A stretch of DNA of 64,000 nt, taken from NCBI RefSeq assembly GCF_019357415.1, contig NZ_CP048410.1, positions 2,265,001 through 2,329,000 on the forward strand. The letters run 5' to 3'. The DNA comes from Gramella sp. MT6 (GTDB taxonomy: Bacteria; Bacteroidota; Bacteroidia; Flavobacteriales; Flavobacteriaceae). Shown piece after piece: positions 33,493 to 42,696 of this stretch. A program made the position numbers and the translations under genes. How positions within the stretch are numbered: the stretch's first letter is position 1; each line of letters begins with the position of its first letter. The notes beneath the pieces were generated by a model, which saw nothing but the letters and a program-made list of their open reading frames with translations, did no database searches and was not told where the DNA came from.

Positions 33493-35172
33493 ATGGATAA
33501 TAAGAAACCAAAAACAACTAAAGATAAAAAGACCAAACCTGCAATTAAAACAGGTTCAGACAGGACCAAAATTCCTATTCGTGGAAAGTCTGATAATTCT
33601 AAAAAGCAAGCTCCTAAAGCCAAACCACAACCTGCTGCGAAAAAATATACAGCCAAGGCAAAACCCGCAGCTTCCAAGGCAAAAGGAAATAAAACAGCTG
33701 TAAAAAAAGCTGTTTCGAAGAAATCTGAATTAAATGGAGTTTCAGATATCAGAAGGTCTTTTCATAAAAACGAGGAACCTCTGTATTTTATCAGCGCCAC
33801 CAATTTCAATCTGTTAGGAGCTGATGAATGGATCAAAGGTTTCAAATTCATCACATATATCGAATGTTTTGACGGTTTGCATCCAAATGTATTTTCTCCA
33901 AAACAGGAAATTCCGCATGACGATTTTGAAGGAATAGAAGATATCAACAACTATTTGCTTCAGCATCCTGAAGTGCAGGATTACCTCAAAACAAGATCTG
34001 TAGATGGAAGACCTGGAAAAGCAATGTTTCTTATGTTCAATGAAGAAACAGAGCGACTTGCTGATAAACTTGGTTTGGATATCATGTTCCCTAGTGCCGA
34101 GATGAGAACCTTCCTTGATAACAAGGTGAATACCAATAGAATTGCCGAAAGGGCAGGAGTTTCTTGCGTTCCTTATGTGCTTTCAAAAGTGAATGATTTT
34201 GAACATCTTCAGGAAGTTTCCAAAGAATTAGGTGATAAACTGGTCATACAAACTCCTTTTGGGGATTCTGGACATACTACTTTCTTTATTTCCAACGAGG
34301 AAGAATATCAAAAATATGCCGAGGAGATCGAGGCCGAAGATGAGGTAAAGATCATGAAGCGCATTCGTTGTAGAGGTTCTGCAATTGAAGCTTGTGTAAC
34401 TCGTCATGGGACTATCGTAGCCCCATTAATGACCGAATTGGTGGGCTTTGAAGAACTAACCCCTTATGAAGGTGGTTGGTGTGGTAATGAGATCTATCCA
34501 AACGCTTTCACTCCTGAACTAAGACAGAAAGCAATCGAGAATACCCAGTTATTTGGAGATCAGTTACGAAAGGAAGGTTACAAAGGATATTTTGAACTTG
34601 ATTTTCTAATAGATCAGGATAACGGTGAAATTTACCTGGGTGAACTTAACCCAAGGGTGACCGGAGCGAGTTCCATTACCAACCACGCGGTATTTGCACT
34701 TGCAGATGCGCCACTATTCGTTTTTCATATCCTGGAATGGATGGATATTGAATATGATCTGGACATAGCTGCGATCAACAAACGTTGGTCCAATCAGGAA
34801 AACCTTGATGGCTGGAGCCAGTTGATTATTAAGCATACTGAAGATACTGTAGAATATGTGACCGGAGCACCAAGATCAGGAATCTGGAGAATGTATGATA
34901 CCGGTCATATCCAATATGACAGAATGGATACGCACCGTAGAGCCGTAGAAAATGAAAATGAAGCCTTCTTTTTAAGGATTTCCAAAAAAGGAGATTACCT
35001 GTATGAAGGTGCAGATATGGGAATTCTGGTAACCAGAGGGCGTATGATGACAGATGATTTTAAACTTAACAACAGGGCTAAACACTGGATCAAAGCGATC
35101 CGTTCACAGTATACATCTGAAATGGTAGAGGATAAAAAGAAACCAAACCTGTCTGGAACATTAACTAAATAA
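33493..35172 (+). CDS. ATP-grasp (biotin-carboxylase-like) enzyme with histone-H1-like tail
   Basis: 559 residues. Residues 1-78 are a low-complexity Lys/Ala/Pro/Thr tail resembling histone H1 C-termini (PAAKKYTAKAKPAASKAKG). An ATP-grasp fold follows: a pre-ATP domain to about 215, then DNKVNTNRIAERAGV, VIQTPFGDSGHTTFF, and the metal-binding YFELDFLIDQDNGEIYLGELNPR near 365-388. There is no biotin or carbamoyl-phosphate motif, so carboxylate-amine ligation is more likely than carboxylation. It probably joins the amine made by the adjacent decarboxylase to an acid, at ATP cost; this is inference. Start chosen as the ATG 9 bp after the decarboxylase stop. Confidence 0.85.
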   Translation: MDNKKPKTTKDKKTKPAIKTGSDRTKIPIRGKSDNSKKQAPKAKPQPAAKKYTAKAKPAASKAKGNKTAVKKAVSKKSELNGVSDIRRSFHKNEEPLYFISATNFNLLGADEWIKGFKFITYIECFDGLHPNVFSPKQEIPHDDFEGIEDINNYLLQHPEVQDYLKTRSVDGRPGKAMFLMFNEETERLADKLGLDIMFPSAEMRTFLDNKVNTNRIAERAGVSCVPYVLSKVNDFEHLQEVSKELGDKLVIQTPFGDSGHTTFFISNEEEYQKYAEEIEAEDEVKIMKRIRCRGSAIEACVTRHGTIVAPLMTELVGFEELTPYEGGWCGNEIYPNAFTPELRQKAIENTQLFGDQLRKEGYKGYFELDFLIDQDNGEIYLGELNPRVTGASSITNHAVFALADAPLFVFHILEWMDIEYDLDIAAINKRWSNQENLDGWSQLIIKHTEDTVEYVTGAPRSGIWRMYDTGHIQYDRMDTHRRAVENENEAFFLRISKKGDYLYEGADMGILVTRGRMMTDDFKLNNRAKHWIKAIRSQYTSEMVEDKKKPNLSGTLTK

Positions 35173-35280
35173 GATTTTTATTTAACAGCTAACATAAATA
35201 AAAGGAATTACTTTGCTCCACTTGTTTTTAGATAAAAACAAGAGTAAAAACGGGCTTACACAGTTTAATAATAAAAATTT

Positions 35281-36519
35281 ATGCAACTACATTTCAATGC
35301 AGTTTCTGAAGACGGTTTACCGGGGAGGAAGTGGCAAAAATTATTTAATACACACTGGTCAGCCTATAAGACCTGGCTACTTTCCAAAGGAAAAGCTTAC
35401 GAGCCAGATCTAAAAACATCTCAGGCGGCACTTAAAAAATATATGCCAGAAATGTGGCCAACCTATAAACGTCTTTGCAAACTGGCAAAAGCAGACGATG
35501 TAGCGGCACGCTTTTTAACCGGTTTTCAGCCACCGGCTTATATAAGTGCCTGCTCCAATGCAGTACTTTCCGGTGAAGAGATACAACTGGTGCGGAATTA
35601 TGATTATCATCCAGATCTTATGGAAGGCACACAATTGTTGAGTGCCTGGAATGGTAAAAAAGTAATCGCGACCAGTGACTGCCTTATTGGGGTAGTGGAT
35701 GGTATGAATGAAGATGGCCTCGCCATTTCACTAACTTTCGGAGGTCGAAAAGAAGTTGGGGTAGGTTTTGGAATTCCATTTATCTTGAGGTATGTGCTTG
35801 AATTTTCTAGTAATGTAGAGGAGGCGGTTGCAGCCTTGATCCGTATTCCTTCGCATATGTCTTATAATGTTACCATCGTAGATAAAACGGGAGCTTTTAA
35901 GACCGTTCGTCTTGCACCAGACAAAGATGCGGTGGTTACTAACGCCGCCTTTACCACTAATCACCAGGGCGCTGTGGACTGGCCAGAGAATGCGGCTTTC
36001 AATAAAACGTTGGAACGATCTGCTTTTTTAGAAAAGATCCTGGCGAAAAAAGGGATAAATGCAACTAAAATTGCAGATGCCTTTCTTAAAAAGCCTTTGT
36101 ATAACACTCAATTCAAAGAAGGCTTCGGAACCTTATTCACTTCAGTTTACCGCCCTCTTGAAGGAGTTGTAGAAATGCGCTGGCCAGGTATAAAGATCAG
36201 TCAGTCGTTTCAGGATTTTCAGGAGCAGTACAAATTGATCGAATTTGATCAGCCTTCTATAAGACCTGAGAAAGTTTCAGCCGATAATCCTATGTACATT
36301 CCAGACTCATTATTGAATAATCAGGATGAGGTGAATTGGCAGGAAACGGTCACTGCTGCAATTGCGAATGCTATGGCAACGGCGAATCCAGATTTAGATA
36401 AAGAGGAGCTGAAAAATCTTCAGGGAGAATTAATTCATCGCGGAGAGGTATCCTGGGAGGTTCTGGCCGATTTCTGGTCCAGGGTTGGAACAGACTATGG
36501 CCGCAGATGGTATAATTAG
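35281..36519 (+). CDS. C45-family autoproteolytic acyltransferase/amidase
   Basis: 412 residues. It matches the acyl-CoA:6-aminopenicillanate acyltransferase (AAT, peptidase C45) family of N-terminal nucleophile enzymes. The likely nucleophile is Cys91 in ISACSNAV, exposed by self-cleavage, followed by LVRNYDYHPDL near 103-113 and YNVTIVDKTGAF near 198-209. Such enzymes make or break amide bonds. There is no signal peptide. It follows the ATP-grasp gene by 108 bp with no terminator between them. Beside a presumed amide-forming enzyme it could hydrolyse or exchange the amide. The substrate is unknown. Confidence 0.85.
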   Translation: MQLHFNAVSEDGLPGRKWQKLFNTHWSAYKTWLLSKGKAYEPDLKTSQAALKKYMPEMWPTYKRLCKLAKADDVAARFLTGFQPPAYISACSNAVLSGEEIQLVRNYDYHPDLMEGTQLLSAWNGKKVIATSDCLIGVVDGMNEDGLAISLTFGGRKEVGVGFGIPFILRYVLEFSSNVEEAVAALIRIPSHMSYNVTIVDKTGAFKTVRLAPDKDAVVTNAAFTTNHQGAVDWPENAAFNKTLERSAFLEKILAKKGINATKIADAFLKKPLYNTQFKEGFGTLFTSVYRPLEGVVEMRWPGIKISQSFQDFQEQYKLIEFDQPSIRPEKVSADNPMYIPDSLLNNQDEVNWQETVTAAIANAMATANPDLDKEELKNLQGELIHRGEVSWEVLADFWSRVGTDYGRRWYN

Positions 36520-36689
36520 AGTTTCAATGATCTCATAGATTTTATTTAAACTGCATATATTTTTTACTGCAGTAATACTTTATTGATCAAATCCAGGTTT
36601 TGGGGATTCGATGTAGAAGATAAATAGAGCGAAGTATTTTTCAATTCAGATAAGGTTCAATAGCAAGCCTTCAAATACCACATAAACAA

Positions 36690-38048
36690 ATGGAATTTAA
36701 TAGTGTTAACCCATATAATGGAGATCAGGTAGGTAAATATATTGCACTTACGAGTGATGAGCTGGATGAAGCATTGAACAGAACATCTGAAGCCTTTAAA
36801 ACCTGGCATAATAAACCTATATCTTATCGTACAGGTTTGATCAAAAAAGCAGGACAGGTACTTCGTGATAATCTTGAGGAATATGCTCAAATAATCACTT
36901 CTGAAATGGGAAAACCAATTTCAGAATCACGGGCTGAAGTGAATAAATGTGCCTGGGTTTGCGATTACTATGCAGAAAATGCAGAAACTTTTCTTTCTCC
37001 CGAAATCATAAAAACCGATGCTACTCAGAGTTTTGTAAGACATGATCCCATAGGGGCTATCTTTGCTATTATGCCATGGAATTTTCCCTTCTGGCAGGTA
37101 TTCAGGTTTGCAGCACCAACTTTAACCGCCGGGAATACTGGATTATTGAAACATGCACCAAACGTTTTTGGTTGTGCGGTGAAAATTGAAGAAGTTTTTA
37201 CGAGAGCGGGATTTCCTGAAGGCGTATTTCAGAATTTGATAGTTCACCACGATCAAACGGAAAAGATCATAGCACATGATGCTGTAAAGGCAGTTACGCT
37301 TACGGGAAGTGAGATGGCGGGATCTGCTGTTGCTCAAATAGCCGGGAAATATATTAAAAAAAGTTTGCTGGAACTGGGAGGCAACAACTCCTTTATTGTA
37401 TTGGAAGATGCTGATATAGATCTTGCGGTAAAGACTGCGGTTTCTGCACGGATGCTTAATTGCGGACAAAGTTGTATTGCGGCAAAACGTTTTATTATGG
37501 TTGAATCTATATATGATGAGTTCGTATCTAAATTTACCGATGCCGTAAAGAAACTGAAAACAGGAGATACAAAAGATGGCGCTACCCAGGTTGGTCCTCT
37601 TGCAAGAAAGGATCTGGCAGATCAACTTAACCGTCAGGTAAAAGAGTCTGTTTCGCAAGGAGCAAAGTTGCTTGTGGGAGGAAAACAGGATAAGTGTTTT
37701 CATGAACCTACGATCCTGGGAAATGTAAAACCTGGAATCACCGCTTTTGAAGAAGAAACCTTCGGGCCTTTAGCTGCGATAATTAAAGCTAAAGATGTAG
37801 ACGAAGCTTTCGAATTATCTGAAAAGTCAAAATTTGGACTTGGGGTTAGTGTTTTTACAAAAGACACTGCAAAAGCTGTGGAATATGCTTCCCGGGTTTC
37901 TGACGGAGCCTTTTTTGTAAATGAATTGGTGAAGTCTGATCCCAGATTACCATTTGGAGGTACAAAACGATCTGGTTACGGACGTGAACTGGCAAAAGAT
38001 GGAATGATGGAATTTGTGAATAGAAAGGTAGTTTATGTCAAAGCTTAA
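36690..38048 (+). CDS. gabD: NAD(P)-dependent succinate-semialdehyde-type dehydrogenase
   Basis: 452 residues. ALDH hallmarks: MPWNFPFWQV near 128-137, LELGGNN with catalytic Glu228, and GQSCIAAKRF with nucleophile Cys262; EEETFGPLAAI near 352-362. The relatively short length and GKPISESRAEV segment fit the Sad/GabD group that oxidises succinate semialdehyde. With the class III aminotransferase at 27962 it would carry GABA or a similar omega-amino acid to succinate. It lies 170 bp after the C45 gene and may have its own promoter. Confidence 0.88.
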   Translation: MEFNSVNPYNGDQVGKYIALTSDELDEALNRTSEAFKTWHNKPISYRTGLIKKAGQVLRDNLEEYAQIITSEMGKPISESRAEVNKCAWVCDYYAENAETFLSPEIIKTDATQSFVRHDPIGAIFAIMPWNFPFWQVFRFAAPTLTAGNTGLLKHAPNVFGCAVKIEEVFTRAGFPEGVFQNLIVHHDQTEKIIAHDAVKAVTLTGSEMAGSAVAQIAGKYIKKSLLELGGNNSFIVLEDADIDLAVKTAVSARMLNCGQSCIAAKRFIMVESIYDEFVSKFTDAVKKLKTGDTKDGATQVGPLARKDLADQLNRQVKESVSQGAKLLVGGKQDKCFHEPTILGNVKPGITAFEEETFGPLAAIIKAKDVDEAFELSEKSKFGLGVSVFTKDTAKAVEYASRVSDGAFFVNELVKSDPRLPFGGTKRSGYGRELAKDGMMEFVNRKVVYVKA

Positions 38049-38188
38049 AAGCTGGAAGTTTAGTGTTAAACTAAATTATTATTTCAGAAATAATACCTCC
38101 AAGGGAACTCAGAACTTAATATTGGTCATTGTAGAGAATAGTCGTATTTTTACCGTCAATTTGTAAAAAATCAGTAAAACAGACAATT

Positions 38189-39592
38189 ATGAGTACATAT
38201 GATGTTGCAGTTATAGGATCAGGACCCGGTGGATATGTAGCCGCCATTCGTTGCGCCCAACTAGGTTTGAAAACTGCAATCATAGAGAAATATTCCACTC
38301 TTGGTGGAACCTGTCTTAATGTGGGATGTATCCCAAGTAAGGCACTTTTAGATTCTTCTCATCATTTTCATGATGCGATCACGCATTTTGAAGAGCACGG
38401 AATTGAAATTCCTGGTGAAGTAAAACTGAATCTTGAAAAAATGATGGAACGTAAATCTTCTGTGGTAAGTCAGACTTGCGACGGGGTGAAGTTCCTTATG
38501 GATAAGAACAAGATCGATGTAATTGAAGGTGTCGGTTCTTTCAAGGATAAGACTCACATCAATATTGAAAAAGATGGTGAGACAAAAACGATCGAAGCGA
38601 AAAAAACAATTATCGCAACCGGTTCCAAGCCTGCAAATCTTCCGTTCATTGAACTTGATAAGGAGCGAGTGATCACTTCTACAGAGGCTTTAACGCTGAA
38701 GGAAGTTCCAAAACACATGATCGTAATTGGTGGTGGAGTTATTGGCCTTGAACTTGGTCAGGTATATCGTCGCCTTGGTGCTGAAGTTACTGTGGTGGAA
38801 TTCCTTGACAGGATTATCCCAACTATGGATAGCGCACTTTCTAAAGAACTTCAGAAAGTTTTGAAAAAACAGGGAGTTAAATTCCATACCAGTACTAAGG
38901 TAAAGTCAGTTGAGAGAAAAGGAGATGAGATCATCATCAAAGCTGATGATAAGAAGGATAAAGAAATCGAACTAAAAGGTGATTACTGCCTGGTTTCAGT
39001 AGGTCGTCGTCCTTACACTGATGGATTGAATGCAGATGCTGCCGGAGTCGAGCTTGATGATAAAGGAAGAGTAAAAGTGAACGACCATCTTCAAACGAAC
39101 GTAGAGAATATCTATGCGATCGGGGATGTGGTTCGTGGAGCTATGCTTGCTCATAAAGCTGAAGAAGAAGGAACCATGGTGGCAGAATTGATCGCAGGTC
39201 AAAAACCTCATATCGATTATAATCTTATTCCTAATGTGGTTTATACATGGCCCGAAGTTGCTTCGGTTGGGAAAACTGAAGAGCAATTGAAGGAAGAAGG
39301 AGTAAAATATAAGGAAGGTAAATTCCCAATGCGTGCACTTGGCCGTTCCAGAGCTAGTGGTGACATTGACGGATTGATCAAAATTCTTGCAGATGAAAAG
39401 ACCGATGAGGTTCTTGGAGTTCATATGATTGGAGCCAGAACAGCAGATCTTATTGCTGAAGCGGTGACTGCGATGGAATTCAGAGCATCTGCCGAAGATA
39501 TTTCAAGAATGAGCCATGCTCACCCAACTTATGCTGAAGCAGTTAAAGAAGCTGCCCTTGCAGCAACAGAGAACAGACCGCTGCATATCTAA
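38189..39592 (+). CDS. lpdA: Dihydrolipoyl dehydrogenase (E3)
   Basis: 467 residues. FAD motif VIGSGPGGYVAA at 8-19; redox disulfide GGTCLNVGCIPSKA with Cys42 and Cys47; NAD motif VIGGGVIGLELG near 174-185; and the C-terminal HAHPTYAEAVKEA with the catalytic His near 446. It reoxidises lipoamide in pyruvate, 2-oxoglutarate or branched-chain dehydrogenase complexes or the glycine-cleavage system. No E1/E2 gene is adjacent. Downstream of the succinate-semialdehyde dehydrogenase by 140 bp, it ends at a strong terminator, so it is transcribed alone or at the end of that unit. Confidence 0.95.
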   Translation: MSTYDVAVIGSGPGGYVAAIRCAQLGLKTAIIEKYSTLGGTCLNVGCIPSKALLDSSHHFHDAITHFEEHGIEIPGEVKLNLEKMMERKSSVVSQTCDGVKFLMDKNKIDVIEGVGSFKDKTHINIEKDGETKTIEAKKTIIATGSKPANLPFIELDKERVITSTEALTLKEVPKHMIVIGGGVIGLELGQVYRRLGAEVTVVEFLDRIIPTMDSALSKELQKVLKKQGVKFHTSTKVKSVERKGDEIIIKADDKKDKEIELKGDYCLVSVGRRPYTDGLNADAAGVELDDKGRVKVNDHLQTNVENIYAIGDVVRGAMLAHKAEEEGTMVAELIAGQKPHIDYNLIPNVVYTWPEVASVGKTEEQLKEEGVKYKEGKFPMRALGRSRASGDIDGLIKILADEKTDEVLGVHMIGARTADLIAEAVTAMEFRASAEDISRMSHAHPTYAEAVKEAALAATENRPLHI

Positions 39593-39620
39593 TTAAGATA
39601 GGAATAGAAACTTTTTTATA

Positions 39621-39649
39621 CCCGGACGTTAATTCGTCCGGGTTTTTTT
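39621..39649 (+). terminator. Strong intrinsic terminator after lpdA
   Basis: CCCGGACG (39621-39628), a six-base loop, CGTCCGGG (39635-39642), then seven T residues. The next start codon lies only 10 bp after the T-run. Confidence 0.92.
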
Positions 39650-39659
39650 ATATTCGAAA

Positions 39660-40703
39660 ATGACCAAATTTATACCTCTATTTATCCTGCTTTTTTTCAT
39701 TTGTCAATTTACTTCCGGACAATTATCCAAGGAGGAGATTCAACAGGGATATGATTATTATAATTCGAAAGAAGTTCATACATTATTGAATAAAAATCTT
39801 TCTTCCCATTCACTGGATCCTCACAAGATCGAAAATGTTTGCTTTTGGATTAATACAGATTCAATTTTCAAAAACTTTCGTTCACTTAAAAGAGAATATA
39901 AAAAATTAGATTCTGTTTTTAGTTTGAATCAAAAGGAAAGCCTTGATAAAAAATTCAGGAATTTGGAAAGTTTGAGTTTAGAGAAGGATAGATTAAAGAA
40001 AGTATATAAAGTTCGTGATTCCAGTTATAACAAACAATCCTTCCCCGTGATCCAGAAATCTAAAGACGGTAGTTTGTACTCGTTTATTTATGAGGAAGTT
40101 GGGTTTTCCAGGTCATTTGGTAGATTGAAAATAGAAAAAAAAGTAAAAGGTGATTGGGAGATCATTGGGACGGTTCTTGTTCCGCGGTATGATCGGAAGG
40201 AGTTAAGGAGAGAGCTGGTGATCCTGCCTGAAGAATATCAGGCTATAAATAGTTATCTGACTGGGAAAGACGATTTCGTTCTTGGGCAATATATTCCTTT
40301 CGAAATATATTTAGAAAATTATGATGGGCTGGAAAAATTTGAAAAATGGGAGGAAGTTGGTGTATCAGAAATAAGGTTAAAAGATCATTTTCAAGAAGAA
40401 GATTTAAGGAACATGGTTAGGCATTTTAAACAGGCAAGTTCAGAAGAGATAAAAAAATCCTGGTTGTTAGGAGATCTGGAGCTTACCCCAAAAGCAGGTT
40501 ATTCGGGTGATCTGGACGAAAAGTATCTTTATAGTTTTAGTAAGCCATATGTTTTTGTTTCTAGTCTTACCTGTGATACCTATGCGGTCTTTTATGTTTC
40601 TAAATACGGAGGTCCGCTAAACGGTAGTGGTAATATTGTGATAATGCGTAAAGTTGATGGTATGTTCGAAATTTCTATTTCTCATATGCTTTGGATAAGC
40701 TAA
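39660..40703 (+). CDS. Secreted protein of unknown function
   Basis: 347 residues with a signal peptide ending FTSGQ at about 20. I recognise no domain. The mature part is rich in Lys, Glu and aromatic residues, helical in 60-120 (SLKREYKKLDSVFSLNQKES) and mixed alpha/beta afterwards; the C-terminal segment SLTCDTYAVFYVSKYGGPLNGSGNIVIMRK looks like a strand-turn-strand. Isolated cysteines make disulfides unlikely. It starts 10 bp after the lpdA terminator, so its promoter must lie within or before the hairpin. It ends next to the convergent response-regulator gene. Confidence 0.7.
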   Translation: MTKFIPLFILLFFICQFTSGQLSKEEIQQGYDYYNSKEVHTLLNKNLSSHSLDPHKIENVCFWINTDSIFKNFRSLKREYKKLDSVFSLNQKESLDKKFRNLESLSLEKDRLKKVYKVRDSSYNKQSFPVIQKSKDGSLYSFIYEEVGFSRSFGRLKIEKKVKGDWEIIGTVLVPRYDRKELRRELVILPEEYQAINSYLTGKDDFVLGQYIPFEIYLENYDGLEKFEKWEEVGVSEIRLKDHFQEEDLRNMVRHFKQASSEEIKKSWLLGDLELTPKAGYSGDLDEKYLYSFSKPYVFVSSLTCDTYAVFYVSKYGGPLNGSGNIVIMRKVDGMFEISISHMLWIS

Positions 40704-41417
40704 TTATTGAAATTTCTCCAGTATTTTCAGAACCTGGTCCTTATAACTTCGGCTAATTGGGATGGATTTATTTTGGATGATCACCTCTTCATTAGAATAA
40801 GATTCAATTTTATCTATGGCGATAATAAAAGAGCGATGGATCCTCATGAATTTTGATCCGGGTAATTTTGATTCTATACTGGAGATTGTTTCTCTGGTTA
40901 CTTTTGTGCCTTCAGTAGTTTCAATTTTAAGGTAATCGCTAAGGCTTTCTATCCACATGATCTTATCAAAGTCCAGTTTATGCATTTTTCGATCGATCTT
41001 TATAAAAATGAAGTTTGCTGCTTTATTTTCCTGGCTCTCTTCACTTTTAGAAGGTGAATGCACCTGTTGAAAATTATTCACTGCATCCAGAATTCTTTCA
41101 AAAGAAATAGGTTTTAAAAGGTAGTCTACTGCGTGAAGATCAAAACCTTCGATGGCGTATTCCCGGTATGCGGTAGTGAAAATAATTTTGATCTCCTTGT
41201 TAATGGATTTAGCGAATGAGATCCCCGAAATTCCTGGCATATTAATATCCAGAAAAATCAGGTCGATGGTGTTAGAATTGATCATATTAAACGCCTCCGT
41301 GGCATTTTTGCAACGTCCAATAACTTCAATATGGTCGATCTTTGAAAGGTGATTTTCCAGGATATCCAAAGCCACCGGCTCGTCATCGACTATGATACAT
41401 TTTATCTTACGCGACAT
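40704..41417 (-). CDS. LytTR-type response regulator
   Basis: 237 residues. Receiver domain 1-120 with acidic pocket DDEP (11-14), phospho-acceptor Asp57 in IFLDINMPG and Lys102 in LLKP. LytTR DNA-binding domain 135-235 (FIFIKIDRKMHKLDFDKIMWIES, then FMRIHRSFIIAIDKI). It overlaps the histidine kinase gene by 11 bp, so the pair is co-translated. LytTR regulators bind pairs of short direct repeats. The target is unknown; such pairs in this phylum often control envelope or transport genes. Confidence 0.92.
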   Translation of the reverse strand: MSRKIKCIIVDDEPVALDILENHLSKIDHIEVIGRCKNATEAFNMINSNTIDLIFLDINMPGISGISFAKSINKEIKIIFTTAYREYAIEGFDLHAVDYLLKPISFERILDAVNNFQQVHSPSKSEESQENKAANFIFIKIDRKMHKLDFDKIMWIESLSDYLKIETTEGTKVTRETISSIESKLPGSKFMRIHRSFIIAIDKIESYSNEEVIIQNKSIPISRSYKDQVLKILEKFQ

Positions 41418-42483
41418 TCACAGGATCTTTTAAATTACATAGCTTAAGATCAACTTTAAAACGGTATTCAGTATTCTCGATCTTAAGTTCATGATTTTCG
41501 GGATATAAAATATCAAGTCGTCTTTTAATATTTTGCAAGCCAATGCCATCGGATCCTTCTCCCATATTCGAGGATTTTGAATTCGATATCTCAAATTCCA
41601 AGTGGCCATCATGAATTTTAAGTTTTATGTGAATTTGAAGTTCACCCCGGCTATCTCTGCCATGTTTAAAACTGTTTTCAACAAATGGAAGTAGCAGCAT
41701 TGGAGCGATCTCCATATCTGGAGGAATAAGATCACATTCAAAATCTATTTTTAAAGTATCCCGAAAGCGTTTCTTCTCAAGATCAATATAATTCTTAATA
41801 TGATTGATCTCATCCTCAAGCTTAACCAGTGGTTTTTTGGTCTGGTAGAGTATATAATCCAGAAGTTCTGAAAGCTGTAGTATCATTTCAGAAGTTTGAA
41901 TGTGATTGGAAAGGCTAAGCCCGTAAATAGTGTTTAGCGTATTAAAAAGAAAATGTGGATGTATCTGCATTTTCAAATACTGAAGTTCCTGATCTTTCAG
42001 TTTGAGCTGAGCTTCCAAAATGCGGTTTTTTAGTTCTTCATTTTTTGCGGCTGCGGAATAATTATATTTCAGAAGGCTAAAAGCAGAAGCGATCGCGACT
42101 ACAAGATAGACACTGATCAAGATATAAATAAGGCTTTTGGTTAGCGGAAAGTTTTCCTGATAACCATATCCTATAGTCAAAAATATTCCGTAGAAAGCTG
42201 AGATGGTGATATAGGATGCCGAAATTAAGAAAGCTGCTAGTGTGTATAATGTAAAAGACAGGTATCTCTTTGAAATTAGATAATTAGGTATCAATCTATA
42301 GATAAATACATAGGTAGTCCCGATGGTAACCGGCAGGAAGAAAGCTGAAAATATAATGATGGTTTTAAAACTTGCACCTTCAAAGCCGAAGAAAAAGGTG
42401 AAAAATAAAAGAACCACAAGCCAGAACAGACTATGTAATAATATTCTCTTTCCTAATTCAATAAATGCTCCTGCGATTTTCAT
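41407..42483 (-). CDS. LytS-type sensor histidine kinase
   Basis: 358 residues from the ATG at 42483 (the frame opens earlier only through a TTG). Four membrane helices occupy about 12-135, with no clear extracytoplasmic sensor domain. The His_kinase domain has QIHPHFLFNTLNTIYGLS with His175/His177 and a C-terminal ATPase lobe with LLPFVENSFKHG and GIGLQNIKRRLDILY. It phosphorylates the overlapping LytTR regulator. The membrane part itself is presumably the sensor. Confidence 0.9.
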   Translation of the reverse strand: MKIAGAFIELGKRILLHSLFWLVVLLFFTFFFGFEGASFKTIIIFSAFFLPVTIGTTYVFIYRLIPNYLISKRYLSFTLYTLAAFLISASYITISAFYGIFLTIGYGYQENFPLTKSLIYILISVYLVVAIASAFSLLKYNYSAAAKNEELKNRILEAQLKLKDQELQYLKMQIHPHFLFNTLNTIYGLSLSNHIQTSEMILQLSELLDYILYQTKKPLVKLEDEINHIKNYIDLEKKRFRDTLKIDFECDLIPPDMEIAPMLLLPFVENSFKHGRDSRGELQIHIKLKIHDGHLEFEISNSKSSNMGEGSDGIGLQNIKRRLDILYPENHELKIENTEYRFKVDLKLCNLKDPVNVA

Positions 42484-42590
42484 TAATAGATAAAAATGTG
42501 ACTTAAATGTGAAAGGAGAAAATTTTTGCGACAAATTACCACTTTAGAAGGCTGGATTACATAACTAAAAAGTTTTCAGATCAAAAAAGC

Positions 42591-42683
42591 ATGAAACCTG
42601 TAGAAAAGGAGCTTAAGTCTGCAATTCATCTCAAAAGGAAAAAGTTCATGTCTTTTTCTTCTAAATTTGAAACTATCAATTAA
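42591..42683 (+). CDS. Possible 30-residue basic peptide
   Basis: ATG at 42591 to TAA at 42681-42683 encodes 30 residues, Lys-rich (KELKSAIHLKRKKF) with an aromatic end (MSFSSKF). It lies 14 bp upstream of the ExbB-like gene. It has no recognisable motif and could be chance; the codon pattern and position just before a gene are the only support. Confidence 0.25.
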   Translation: MKPVEKELKSAIHLKRKKFMSFSSKFETIN

Positions 42684-42696
42684 AAAATGATACAGT

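Noticed and set aside
35213..35413. 66-residue frame before the C45 enzyme gene
   Set aside because: Its second half overlaps the C45 coding sequence in another frame and it has no motif; the short CTTGTTTTTA hairpin at 35221-35242 lacks a T-run and was also not called.
37143..37703. 186-residue antisense frame inside the aldehyde dehydrogenase gene
   Set aside because: It is the reverse complement of a fully conserved ALDH core and has no motif of its own.
38996..39424. 142-residue antisense frame inside lpdA
   Set aside because: Lies over the conserved interface domain of lipoamide dehydrogenase; low-complexity composition and no family match.
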